Virus record (IMG/VR): IMGVR_UViG_3300033153_007192
Coordinates: 1-37,283 of that record
DNA length: 37,283 nucleotides
Direction: 5' to 3' (one strand)
Source of the DNA: a virus
The position numbers were made by a program, and so were the translations under genes. Each line of letters opens with the position of its first letter. Position 1 is the stretch's first letter. The notes under the pieces are model-generated. The model was not told the DNA's origin, made no database searches, and was given only the letters and a program-made list of their open reading frames with translations. This document shows, in pieces, positions 5,946 to 14,012 of this stretch.

Positions 5946-6707
5946 ATGATTAATATGGCAAAATCAATGACAAAGAAAGAAAATACAGCAATGGCGCAAT
6001 TCAGCGATGAAAGGCCGGATTATCTCGGCGATGAAACTCGTGGACAAGAGGGAGTTGGCGTCGACGATGTTACCATCCCCCGAATCAACGTTCTGCAGGA
6101 CCTTTCGCCTCAGATAAAGAAAACCAAGCCTGAGTATATTGAAGGCGCAGAAGCCGGCCAGCTGTTTAACAACGTTACTGGCGAAGTGTATGGCAATGCT
6201 ATCATCATCATACCTGTGATGTTTCGCAAAGAGTTCATCATATGGCGTGATCGTGATTCCGGCGGCGGGTTCCGTGGGGCATTCCCAACAGAGGTTGAAG
6301 CAGCAAAAGCAATGGCAACTTTGGAAGATGCTAGCCTGTGTGAAGTTAAGGATACTGGTCAGCATTTTGTCCTGGTGGTTCGCCCTGACTCAACAGTCGA
6401 TAACCCGATAATGGAAGAGGCTGTAATTTCCATGTCAGGCGGCACTATGGCCGCGTCTCGCCAGTTGAACTCCCTAGCTAAAATAGCAGGCGGGGATCGG
6501 TTTAGTCGGGCGTACAAGGCTAACGCCACTGTAGTCAACGGATCTAAGGGTGACTACTACAGCTTCAAGTTTCACCCGGAGGGCTGGGTTCCTGAGTCCT
6601 GGTATAAAGCCGGTGAGACCATGTACGAAGCCATCAAGACCGGCACCAAAGATGTTAGCCGGGGCGATGACAGCGTGAAGGAAGCGGTAGAAGCCGAAGA
6701 ATTCTAA
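5946..6707 (+). CDS. Conserved phage protein next to SSB-like gene
   Basis: A 253-residue protein; ATG 5946 follows GAGAGT, and an in-frame ATG at 5955 is also possible. It has a disordered, charged N-terminus (to about 35), then a conserved core with IPRINVLQDLSPQ, YIEGAEAGQLFNNVTGEVY and an IIIIPVMFRKEFIIW strand, ending in an acidic tail. This family sits beside SSB-like genes in many phages and may be an OB-fold or ssDNA-associated protein, but that is inference from context. It lies directly behind the candidate structured RNA and is followed by a strong hairpin. Confidence 0.75.
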   Translation: MINMAKSMTKKENTAMAQFSDERPDYLGDETRGQEGVGVDDVTIPRINVLQDLSPQIKKTKPEYIEGAEAGQLFNNVTGEVYGNAIIIIPVMFRKEFIIWRDRDSGGGFRGAFPTEVEAAKAMATLEDASLCEVKDTGQHFVLVVRPDSTVDNPIMEEAVISMSGGTMAASRQLNSLAKIAGGDRFSRAYKANATVVNGSKGDYYSFKFHPEGWVPESWYKAGETMYEAIKTGTKDVSRGDDSVKEAVEAEEF

Positions 6708-6719
6708 TCTAACCGGAGA

Positions 6720-6739
6720 GGGGGACCTTCGGGTCCCCC
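6720..6739 (+). terminator. UUCG-capped hairpin (attenuator or RNA stabiliser)
   Basis: GGGGGACC (6720-6727), TTCG loop, GGTCCCCC (6732-6739): a perfect eight-pair stem capped by the very stable C(UUCG)G tetraloop. It lies between the genes at 5946-6707 and 6769-7029. No T-run follows, so it may protect the upstream mRNA end or attenuate rather than fully terminate. Confidence 0.7.
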
Positions 6740-6768
6740 ATTAAGACACGACTAAAGAGGTAGATACC

Positions 6769-7029
6769 ATGGCTTTTGAGACAAATGAATTAAGCGGTGC
6801 CCTGTTTAAAAATGACAGGAAGGCCAAAGAAAACCACCCCGACTACCGGGGAGATTGCAAGGTAGACGGGACAGAGTACTGGGTTAGTGGCTGGATCAAA
6901 ACCCCCAGGGGCGGCGGCAATAAGTTCATGTCACTGGCCTTCGCCGCAAAGGAAGAATCTTATCGGCAGGCACCTGCTGAGACGATTAAGGTTGATAATA
7001 GCGGTTTTGATGATGATGTTCCATTCTGA
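6769..7029 (+). CDS. SSB-like / DUF736-like protein with acidic DDDVPF tail
   Basis: An 86-residue protein, ATG 6769, with AGAGG upstream. The body (GALFKNDRKAKENHPDYRG, then EYWVSGWIK and FMSLAF) resembles the small DUF736-like family. The extreme C-terminus FDDDVPF copies the acidic tip (DDDIPF) by which bacterial SSB recruits replication and repair proteins. It is therefore a likely single-strand-binding or SSB-mimic protein acting in replication just upstream of the polymerase. It is much shorter than cellular SSB (about 170 residues). Confidence 0.75.
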   Translation: MAFETNELSGALFKNDRKAKENHPDYRGDCKVDGTEYWVSGWIKTPRGGGNKFMSLAFAAKEESYRQAPAETIKVDNSGFDDDVPF

Positions 7030-7250
7030 TGGGCGCTCAAGTAGGAGAAAATCATCGTCTCGCTAAAATGACCGAAGAAGTAGTCCAAGCTTTACGGCAT
7101 GAGTATTGGTGCGAAGGGACAAGTCCAGGAAAGTTAGCTGAAAAATGTGGCCACACCGCCAAAGCCATAAGAAGGGCTGTCAACTACTATCCCTGGACAC
7201 GGGTCAGAGACACATTCAAAGCCAATCAAACCATCAGGCCATGCGAATAA
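7029..7250 (+). CDS. Small helix-turn-helix protein
   Basis: A 73-residue protein whose ATG (7029) overlaps the SSB-like stop by one base (TGATG). Residues about 16-58 look like a phage helix-turn-helix of the type found in HNH-associated proteins: a MTEEVVQALRHEYW helix, then SPGKLAEKCGHTAKAIRRAV, then WTRV. No nuclease residues are present, so it is a stand-alone DNA-binding candidate. The end overlaps the polymerase start. Confidence 0.65.
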   Translation: MGAQVGENHRLAKMTEEVVQALRHEYWCEGTSPGKLAEKCGHTAKAIRRAVNYYPWTRVRDTFKANQTIRPCE

Positions 7251-9094
7251 TGGAATATCCTGATCTCAATAGATATGACCGATTCGCACTGGACACCGAG
7301 ACTACGGGCTTAAAATGCCTAGTGGATCGCCCTTTTGGTGTGAGTATTTCTCTACCTGACGGGAGAGATTTTTACTGGGATATAAGAGAATATCCCCGGA
7401 CCTTGGAGTGGTTAAACGATCAGACGGAGAGCTATAAAGGAATAACAATTGCCCATAATGCTAGTTTTGATTATCGTATGCTAAGTCACATGGATGTGCA
7501 CCTCCCTTTGGAGCGGATGGATGATACAGTGATCAGGGCATGTTGTATAGACGAACATTTATTTTCATATGAACTGGATAATTTAGCAAAGAAATACTTA
7601 AACAAGAGAAAAGAATCAAGTATATATGATGCCTTGGCAGAAGTTTTCGGAGGACGGGCCACAAGAAACGTTCAGATTAAAAATTTACATAGAGCGCCTC
7701 CTGATTTAGTTGCCCCCTACGCCAAAACAGACACCAGATTGACGCTCGACCTGTGGGATTGGCAAGAGCAAGAAATAAGAAGACAAGGATTAGAGGATAT
7801 AACACAGTTTGAGCGGGACCTGATGCCTACATTCATCAGGGCTGAGATGCGCGGGATCAGGGTGGACCTGGAATACGCGGAGCAAGCCGCAGATAAACTA
7901 ACCCCTATAATAGAACAAAAACAGGGCGAGTTAAATGGCTTAGTAGGTTTTGATATAAATGTAAACTCACCGCCCCAAGTAAAAAGAATTTTTAACCCTG
8001 AACAGCTACCAAACGGGACATGGGTAACGGACGGTGGACATGAGATAGGTACCACCGACGGGGGCGGACCGAGCCTAAAAGCCGAGTACCTGCGTGAGAT
8101 GCATGACCCCCGTGCGGCCTTGATACTCGACATACGATCAGTCATCAAAACCAGAGATACATTCCTCCTGGGACATGTTATAGATCATAGTGTAGGAGGC
8201 AGGGTATATCCCAACGTAAACCAATCCAAGGGAGAGGATGGCGGGACCGGGACCGGTAGGTTATCGTACACCAATCCCGCAATGCAGCAGATACCCTCCA
8301 GAGATAAGGAAACAGCCGCTATTGTAAAGCCGTGTTTTTTGCCGGATGAGGGCATGCTGTGGGTAGATGCCGATGAGAGTAGCTTTGAGGTCCGGGTGTT
8401 TGCTCACTTAGTTAACAATCCTGAGATTATAGAAGCCTACCACAGGAATCCTAGCCTGGATTTTCATCAGTACGTAGCTGAAATCACAAAACTAGTACGG
8501 AATGCCACGTATAGCGGCCAACCTAACGCAAAACAGTTAAATTTATCCATGATTTTTAATTCCGGGAACGGGGCTATAGCCGACAAAATGGGCATGCCTT
8601 GGGAATGGGAGACGTTTTTACCTAAAGGAAAAACCGACAAGCCTGAGAATTATGTGACATATAAAAAGGCTGGCGCTGAAGCTATGGCGGTGATAAACAA
8701 ATACCACAGTAGAATCCCAGGAATAAAAAAGCTGGCTGAAAAAGCCGCAGGCGTGGCTAAAGAGAGAGGCTATTTGCGCACCTTTACGGGAAGGCATTTA
8801 CGATTCCCTAATGGGTGGAAAACATATAAGGCATCAGGCATCCTGATCCAGGCCACATCAGCAGAACTGAACAAAGAAAACTGGAAGATGATCGAAGAAG
8901 AATTAGACGGGGAAGGACACCTAATATTAAACACACATGACTCATATAGTATGTGCCTGCCGGAGAATTGGAAACCGCTTTATAAGAGGGTTGAATCTAG
9001 ATTAAATGATCGACCTTACATCCGCGTCCCGCTAAGATTAGACTTAAGCGGGGCAGGCAAAAATTGGTGGAGTGCATTAAATGGAACTAGCTAG
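7250..9094 (+). CDS. Family A DNA polymerase with 3'-5' exonuclease (DpoZ-like candidate)
   Basis: A 614-residue polymerase; start ATG 7250 (overlapping the previous stop as TAATG) or ATG 7241. The longer open frame upstream lies inside the previous gene and is unlikely. Proofreading motifs: DTET (15-18), NASFDYRML (Asp 74), YAKTDTRLT (Asp 161). Polymerase motifs: TGTGRLSYTNPAMQQIPSR, motif A DESSFEVR (Asp 375), motif B with Lys 428, Leu 432 at the position equivalent to E. coli Phe762 and Phe 436 at the Tyr766 position, and motif C HDS (564) instead of HDE. There is no 5' nuclease domain. Being in the same operon as PurZ, MazZ and DatZ suggests a role in incorporating 2-aminoadenine. Confidence 0.93.
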   Translation: MEYPDLNRYDRFALDTETTGLKCLVDRPFGVSISLPDGRDFYWDIREYPRTLEWLNDQTESYKGITIAHNASFDYRMLSHMDVHLPLERMDDTVIRACCIDEHLFSYELDNLAKKYLNKRKESSIYDALAEVFGGRATRNVQIKNLHRAPPDLVAPYAKTDTRLTLDLWDWQEQEIRRQGLEDITQFERDLMPTFIRAEMRGIRVDLEYAEQAADKLTPIIEQKQGELNGLVGFDINVNSPPQVKRIFNPEQLPNGTWVTDGGHEIGTTDGGGPSLKAEYLREMHDPRAALILDIRSVIKTRDTFLLGHVIDHSVGGRVYPNVNQSKGEDGGTGTGRLSYTNPAMQQIPSRDKETAAIVKPCFLPDEGMLWVDADESSFEVRVFAHLVNNPEIIEAYHRNPSLDFHQYVAEITKLVRNATYSGQPNAKQLNLSMIFNSGNGAIADKMGMPWEWETFLPKGKTDKPENYVTYKKAGAEAMAVINKYHSRIPGIKKLAEKAAGVAKERGYLRTFTGRHLRFPNGWKTYKASGILIQATSAELNKENWKMIEEELDGEGHLILNTHDSYSMCLPENWKPLYKRVESRLNDRPYIRVPLRLDLSGAGKNWWSALNGTS

Positions 9095-11393
9095 CGATAT
9101 TAGAGAGATAGACATAGATAAAGTCAGAGATATATCTGACAAGGGAAGCCATGAATGGCGCGTATATGCTGCGGCGCAGATGTACGTCAGGTCCGGATTC
9201 CGGGTTATTCCGATAAGGAAAAACTCAAAATTCTTGCCAGCAAAGGAACATAAAGTAAGCTACCAAAACGCATCAAATGCGATGGCCATGGTAGACAAGT
9301 GGTTTAATCTAGAGGATGGGTTATTTCGAGGATGGAACATTGGCATAGCCACAGGAAAGAAAGACGGCACATTTGTTATAGATGTTGACAGGCACGGCAA
9401 AGAAGATGGAATAGAAATTTTATCTGCCCTGGAAGAAGAATTCGGCGTATTGCCTCCTTGTCCTGTGCAGGATACCCCATCCGGAGGAAAGCACTACATC
9501 TTTCACTGGCAGGAGAACGCCACCAGCAGCACCGGCAAGATAGGAGCGTCCATCGACAGCCGGGGGGGGACCGAAACAGTATGTAAAGGCCATATAGTGG
9601 TTTGGCCCTCCGTGATAGATGGCAAAGAGTACCAGTGGCACATGGGAGGCAACAGGGGCAGTATACCTAAATGGGTAATGGAAAAGATGGGGGTTCCTTG
9701 GGCGGCGCGAGATAAACGTGGCTCTGGGCGTGGTAATGAATATGTCGGCGACAATGACACGGAAACCAAAGTAGAACTAGCTCAACTGGAAAAAATGTTA
9801 GGTGAGATAGACCCCAATGGGATGGAATATGACGAATGGTTGAGAGTCGGGATGGCTATCAAATCCCAGTACCCAGGTGAGGACGGATTCTCCACCTGGG
9901 ACAAGTGGTCCAGTCAAGGGGAAAGATATGAGCACAATGAGTGTCATATAAGGTGGGGTGGACTTGATGAATTAGGCGCAGTAAGGATGGGAACTTTATT
10001 CTATCTTGCTAAAGAATCTGGGTGGGAGCCAGAAAAAGGAGATAGACACAGCAATCCATTAAAAGATATAGTACATGCTATGAATGAAATCTATGCTGTG
10101 GTGGTGATTGGAGGAAAATTAAAAATTTTAAGGGAGAAGAAAGGGGAATATGACCCTATATTTGGGCATTATGACCTAATTGAAAAAGAAGCTTTTAAGG
10201 GACTATTGCAACCATACAAGATAGAGATAATAAACGACAAGGGAAAGATAGCCATGGTTCCCAAAGCAGATATATGGCTGGGGGACGAGGAACGTAGAGT
10301 ATATCCTAATGGAGTGGAATGCAGGCCCGATGGGAAAGCAAGAACTGGAACATATAACACGTGGAATGGATTTAGTGTAGAACCCGTTGCCGGGTCTTGT
10401 GAAAAATTTCTAGATCACGTGAAAAATATAGTATGCAGCGGAGATGAAGATCATTACGCCTGGACCCTGGATTGGTGCGCAAAAGCAGTACAAGAGCCAG
10501 GAGAATTGCCGGGGACCTGCATCGTCATGAAGGGCGACGAAGGAACAGGTAAAGGCATATTAGCCAACACTATAGGGGAGTTTTTCGGCCCTCATTACAG
10601 GCACTTGATCGATGATGCCCATTTATTATCAAATTTTAATGCTCACATGATGGATGCCTGTTTCGTTTTCGCGGATGAGATCACTTACGGTGGCAATGTT
10701 AAGACAGCAGGCAAACTAAAAGGTATGGTCACAGAAACATACCTTATTGGTGAGCGCAAAGGTATAGACGCGGTGGGCTATAGGAACATGATCCATATGA
10801 TGATTGCCAGTAATGATGATTGGATCATCCCAGTCGGTCCACTATCTAGACGATGGTTTGTGCTAAAAGTGGCGAATAGTATGGCAAATAACAAGACATA
10901 CTTCGATGGTATCATCGCAGAACTAAACAGCGGAGGTAGAGAAGCATTACTGCATTTCTTATTGACCCGTAACATTACCAGTAATCTAAATAAAGCACCT
11001 AGAACCAAAGCTTTGGATGAACAGTCGTCACGGACCACAAATGCTTTTAATAGTGTCATAAGGTGGTGGACCCGTAAAATCTTAGAAGAATCATTAGAAT
11101 CTGCAGATGTAAAGATAATAGATATGGCAGATGTAGATGGAACAACTGAATGGCCTAAAATGGTCAAGACAACGGATCTATTAAATGAATATAGTCAATG
11201 GTGCATACTAAATAAAATGAACCCTGTGTCTGATTTTACTTTTTACAGCGATATGAGAAAGTTGGGATTTACACCTTCCCGCCCTTCTGTGAACAAGGCC
11301 AGAATCAGGGCATCGAAAGTACCTTCAATAGTAGATGCACGGGCTAAAATGAAGAAGTTAGGTTATCCATTGCCAGATGAAGATGAGGGCTAA
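9081..11393 (+). CDS. PrimPol-PriCT_2-SF3 helicase (bifunctional primase-helicase)
   Basis: A 770-residue replication protein; ATG 9081 overlaps the polymerase end by 14 bases. The N-terminal primase-polymerase domain shows DVD (101-103), SGGKHY (134-139) and VVWPS (173-177). A PriCT_2 domain follows around 230-310. The C-terminal half is an SF3/DUF5906-type helicase: Walker A GDEGTGKG (485-492), Walker B CFVFADEI (527-534), motif C ASNDD (576-580) and arginine finger SRR (589-591). It should open the origin, prime and unwind DNA for the adjacent polymerase. The same PrimPol architecture occurs in cyanophage S-2L, a 2-aminoadenine phage. Confidence 0.92.
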   Translation: MELASDIREIDIDKVRDISDKGSHEWRVYAAAQMYVRSGFRVIPIRKNSKFLPAKEHKVSYQNASNAMAMVDKWFNLEDGLFRGWNIGIATGKKDGTFVIDVDRHGKEDGIEILSALEEEFGVLPPCPVQDTPSGGKHYIFHWQENATSSTGKIGASIDSRGGTETVCKGHIVVWPSVIDGKEYQWHMGGNRGSIPKWVMEKMGVPWAARDKRGSGRGNEYVGDNDTETKVELAQLEKMLGEIDPNGMEYDEWLRVGMAIKSQYPGEDGFSTWDKWSSQGERYEHNECHIRWGGLDELGAVRMGTLFYLAKESGWEPEKGDRHSNPLKDIVHAMNEIYAVVVIGGKLKILREKKGEYDPIFGHYDLIEKEAFKGLLQPYKIEIINDKGKIAMVPKADIWLGDEERRVYPNGVECRPDGKARTGTYNTWNGFSVEPVAGSCEKFLDHVKNIVCSGDEDHYAWTLDWCAKAVQEPGELPGTCIVMKGDEGTGKGILANTIGEFFGPHYRHLIDDAHLLSNFNAHMMDACFVFADEITYGGNVKTAGKLKGMVTETYLIGERKGIDAVGYRNMIHMMIASNDDWIIPVGPLSRRWFVLKVANSMANNKTYFDGIIAELNSGGREALLHFLLTRNITSNLNKAPRTKALDEQSSRTTNAFNSVIRWWTRKILEESLESADVKIIDMADVDGTTEWPKMVKTTDLLNEYSQWCILNKMNPVSDFTFYSDMRKLGFTPSRPSVNKARIRASKVPSIVDARAKMKKLGYPLPDEDEG

Positions 11394-11397
11394 AACA

Positions 11398-11613
11398 ATG
11401 ATATTACTAATAACCGATAAAAAAGATGGGACGTTTGCATGTACTGGCCCTCACCAAAGCCGTAGGGCAGCAATCGGACATGCTGATTTTATAGCCCATT
11501 TTAAACCAAAGTATGAATTTTATGTTGAAGAAGTGTTTCCAACAAACCAATACGGAACACCTATTTACCCATTCCCTACTGGGGATTGCGATGATGAGGA
11601 TTGCTGGAAATGA
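11398..11613 (+). CDS. Small hypothetical protein in the Z operon
   Basis: A 71-residue protein; ATG 11398 is chosen because GAGG lies nine bases upstream and it falls just after the helicase stop, although the frame is open from 11377. It begins MILLITDKKDGTFACTG and ends acidic with CDDEDCW. The ...TDKKDGTF...RRAAIGHAD pattern matches nothing I can name. Its stop overlaps the purZ start (ATGA). Confidence 0.65.
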   Translation: MILLITDKKDGTFACTGPHQSRRAAIGHADFIAHFKPKYEFYVEEVFPTNQYGTPIYPFPTGDCDDEDCWK

Positions 11614-12665
11614 AAAAATTAGATATGGTTATTGATCTTCAGTTTGGGTCGACCGGGAAAGGTCTTATTGCGGGATATCTCGCCGAAAAACATGGATATG
11701 ACACAGTAATAAATGCTAATATGCCGAATGCCGGTCATACTTACATAAATAACGACGGCAGGGAGTGGATACATAAAGTACTACCTAATGGTATTGTGTC
11801 GCCAAACTTAAAAAGAGTGATGATCGGCCCAGGCTCCATATTCAGTGAACAAAGGATGCTGGATGAAATAAACGCATCAAAGGACTTGTTGCAGGGCAAA
11901 GGGGTAAAAATTCTCGTGCATGCAAATGCTGTGATCCTAACAAAGGAGCATGCGTCCTTGGAAAGAGAAAAGTTACAAAGCATCAGTTCGACCATGCAGG
12001 GGTCTGCTGCAGCCATGATACAAAAAATATGGCGACAAGCAGGCAATAACCCTTGTATCGGAGCAGCTGACACATCGGATGAACTGAACAGGCATATAGA
12101 AATAATAAGCCCGTCCGACTGGAACAGTATAGTAAATAATGACGTTGACTATGCTCTTCTGGAAGGCGCACAGGGATATAGCCTAGGGCTGAATGCGGGA
12201 TTTTATCCGTACTGTACTAGTAGAGATTGTGTCCCGACAAGATTTCTGGCGGATTGCCAAGTGCCAATGATCCGCGATATTAGAATTATTGGAACTGCGA
12301 GAGTTCACCCGATCCGTGTGGGCAATCTCCCAGGTTCATCTAGTGGAGACTACTACCCTGACCAGGGAGAATTAACCTGGGATGAAGTAGGGGTAACCCC
12401 AGAAACTACTACAGTAACGGGAAGAAAACGTAGAGTGTTTTCCTTTAGTAGGATACAAATAGAACAGGCCATCATGGCCTGCCAACCAAATGAGGTGTTC
12501 CTTAATTTTTGTAACTATGATCCCGACGAAGCTAAATGGGCAATGGATAGTATATCAAATTCTCTATTTGATCTTGGGCCTCTTGGTGCACACGTAAGCT
12601 ATACCGGCTGGGGGCCAACCAGGAAAGACGTTTTATATGGAGGAGAGGCAAAATGGCCACAGTAA
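11610..12665 (+). CDS. purZ: PurZ, N6-succino-2-amino-2'-deoxyadenylate synthase
   Basis: A 351-residue PurA-family enzyme; ATG 11610 overlaps the previous stop by four bases (an upstream TTG is less likely). The P-loop reads QFGSTGKG (11-18): the catalytic Asp of PurA (GDEGKGK) is Ser14 here, the substitution that makes room for the 2-amino group of dGMP in known PurZ enzymes. NAGHT (His43), EGAQG (186-190), YPYCTSRD and ETTTVTGRKRR are conserved. PurZ couples dGMP and aspartate to give the succino intermediate that host PurB and kinases convert to dZTP. MazZ and DatZ genes follow immediately. At 351 residues it is shorter than cellular PurA (about 430), as expected. Confidence 0.95.
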   Translation: MKKLDMVIDLQFGSTGKGLIAGYLAEKHGYDTVINANMPNAGHTYINNDGREWIHKVLPNGIVSPNLKRVMIGPGSIFSEQRMLDEINASKDLLQGKGVKILVHANAVILTKEHASLEREKLQSISSTMQGSAAAMIQKIWRQAGNNPCIGAADTSDELNRHIEIISPSDWNSIVNNDVDYALLEGAQGYSLGLNAGFYPYCTSRDCVPTRFLADCQVPMIRDIRIIGTARVHPIRVGNLPGSSSGDYYPDQGELTWDEVGVTPETTTVTGRKRRVFSFSRIQIEQAIMACQPNEVFLNFCNYDPDEAKWAMDSISNSLFDLGPLGAHVSYTGWGPTRKDVLYGGEAKWPQ

Positions 12666-12934
12666 AAGATAGCAATGAGTTTGAAGAGATATGGGTCATC
12701 ATAACATCCATGGCCAAGGCAAAACTATTAATGAATCGCCACAAGGGGGATATAACCACTATCTCCGGTGATGATTTAATAGAAATGGCCAAAGGCGAAT
12801 TGGATGAACTCCATGAAGCCATCGTTAATGGCACCTACATGGAAGTAATAGAAGAAGCAGCCGATGTCCTCAATTTTACCACCGCTGCGGTACATAAAGC
12901 AGTAAATGCCTACAGGAATAGGAAAAATGGTTGA
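12653..12934 (+). CDS. mazZ: MazZ, MazG-like (d)NTP pyrophosphohydrolase
   Basis: A 93-residue single-domain all-alpha NTP-PPase; ATG 12653 overlaps the purZ end by 13 bases. The MazG metal motif is intact: E49xxE52 in the GELDEL helix and E68xxD71 in EEAADVL, 16 residues later. In 2-aminoadenine phages MazZ hydrolyses dGTP (and GTP) to the monophosphate, feeding dGMP to PurZ, and its place directly after purZ supports that role. A generic MazG housekeeping function is the alternative, but the context makes it unlikely. Confidence 0.9.
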   Translation: MATVKDSNEFEEIWVIITSMAKAKLLMNRHKGDITTISGDDLIEMAKGELDELHEAIVNGTYMEVIEEAADVLNFTTAAVHKAVNAYRNRKNG

Positions 12935-13094
12935 TAAATTATTACGGGAAGAACAACAAGACTATTTGAAAAATGAACCTGATGAAGAGTTAATAAGGTT
13001 GGCCAGGGCACATGCCAAGCAAACATCTTCTATGGTAGCTGGTATATTATTAGAATTAGCTTATAGGATAGAAGAACATGAAGATTCAAGATAA
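12927..13094 (+). CDS. Small helical protein between mazZ and datZ
   Basis: A 55-residue protein; ATG 12927 overlaps the mazZ end by eight bases and has AGGAATAGG upstream. It is helical and charged (LLREEQQDYLKNEPDEELI, then AKQTSSMVAGILLELAYRIEEH) without a recognisable domain. Its end overlaps the datZ start by 17 bases, so it is locked into the Z operon and may assist one of its enzymes; that is inference from position only. Confidence 0.65.
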   Translation: MVDKLLREEQQDYLKNEPDEELIRLARAHAKQTSSMVAGILLELAYRIEEHEDSR

Positions 13095-13599
13095 AGTGAG
13101 AGCTTGTCACACCTTCAGATGGTCGAACGCCAATACTATCCGGCAACAAACAGTAGCCGAGCATAGTTGGGCCGTGGCTATCATAGCTGATGAATTATGT
13201 CACAGGCTAGAGGTGGATGGATTTACGCGCCTCAATGTTATGCAATGTGCCATGTATCACGACATCGCAGAAGGAATAACAGGAGATGTACTTGCCGTTA
13301 CTAAAAGCAGGCTAAACGGAGAAGTAAATGCGCTAGAAAAGGAGTTGATTGACGGCATGGAAGGGGCTAAGCCTCCTGCTGACCCTAGCTATTATGTGAA
13401 AAAGATAGTAAAAGCAGCTGACCGCATAGAAGCCCTGGTTTTTATTACGGAAAATGGTGTAGGAAGACATTCCGAAAAAATCATAGCTAATGCACGTCGT
13501 GACCTTTCAAAACAATACCCAGTATCCGACGGTAAAAGTTTTAGAGTGGCTGTGTATGTCTTATTGAATGATATGACCCAAGGGGACGTAATGCTATGA
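13078..13599 (+). CDS. datZ: DatZ, HD-domain dATP triphosphohydrolase
   Basis: A 173-residue YfbR-like HD phosphohydrolase; ATG 13078. The metal ligands are in order: His29 (VAEHSW), His61-Asp62 (MYHDIAEGITGD) and Asp115 (AADRIEAL), with the RW pair at 14-15 that shapes the nucleotide pocket in this family. Known DatZ enzymes are about 175 residues and strip triphosphate from dATP specifically, emptying the pool of adenine nucleotide so that DNA is made with 2-aminoadenine. The position in a purZ-mazZ operon makes this assignment strong. dATP specificity itself cannot be proven from the sequence. Confidence 0.92.
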   Translation: MKIQDKVRACHTFRWSNANTIRQQTVAEHSWAVAIIADELCHRLEVDGFTRLNVMQCAMYHDIAEGITGDVLAVTKSRLNGEVNALEKELIDGMEGAKPPADPSYYVKKIVKAADRIEALVFITENGVGRHSEKIIANARRDLSKQYPVSDGKSFRVAVYVLLNDMTQGDVML

Positions 13600-14012
13600 G
13601 TGAAACACGGCTGAGAAAATATGTCCTAGACAACATAGAACACGTCGGTCATTGGTCTAAGGTGGAGTCGCACGATACCAGTGCCGGAATCCCGGACCTG
13701 AATCATTGCATAAGTGGGGCGGAAGGCTGGCTAGAATTAAAATTCGGCAACGAGGTAAAACCTCCCAAATTGCGCCCAACTCAATGCGCATGGTTCAGGC
13801 GCAGGACTAAAATGGGAATAGATGGAGCCCCCCAGTTATTAGTATGCGTTGAGTTAGATGGGCATAAAACATTTGGGTTGGTAAGAGGAAGATCGGTGCC
13901 TAAATTGATACATGCCAAGACTAATAAACAATGGCTGGACGCTTGTTACGTAAAATGGGAAAACCGTATTCATTGGGGGGAGTTTTTAACTCACATATTA
14001 GATCCGTTATGA
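13596..14012 (+). CDS. PD-(D/E)xK nuclease (VRR-NUC / resolvase-like)
   Basis: A 138-residue protein; ATG 13596 overlaps the datZ stop (ATGA). The core is SAGIPDLN (Asp34) followed by WLELKF (Glu47, Lys49), then RPTQCAWFRR: the PD-(D/E)xK arrangement of VRR-NUC and Holliday-junction-resolvase-like phage nucleases. It probably cuts branched replication or recombination intermediates before packaging. In this operon it would act on Z-containing DNA. A single-domain VRR-NUC is the best family guess. Confidence 0.8.
   Translation: MSETRLRKYVLDNIEHVGHWSKVESHDTSAGIPDLNHCISGAEGWLELKFGNEVKPPKLRPTQCAWFRRRTKMGIDGAPQLLVCVELDGHKTFGLVRGRSVPKLIHAKTNKQWLDACYVKWENRIHWGEFLTHILDPL

Noticed and set aside
7145-7249. 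N-terminal extension of the DNA polymerase
   Set aside because: The extra residues lie wholly inside the preceding HTH gene in another frame, and the DTET exonuclease motif is at the normal distance from ATG 7250.
13931-14008. Upstream extension of the TSCPD gene
   Set aside because: It overlaps the end of the nuclease gene in another frame, while the ATGA overlap at 14009 gives the usual coupling seen throughout this operon.
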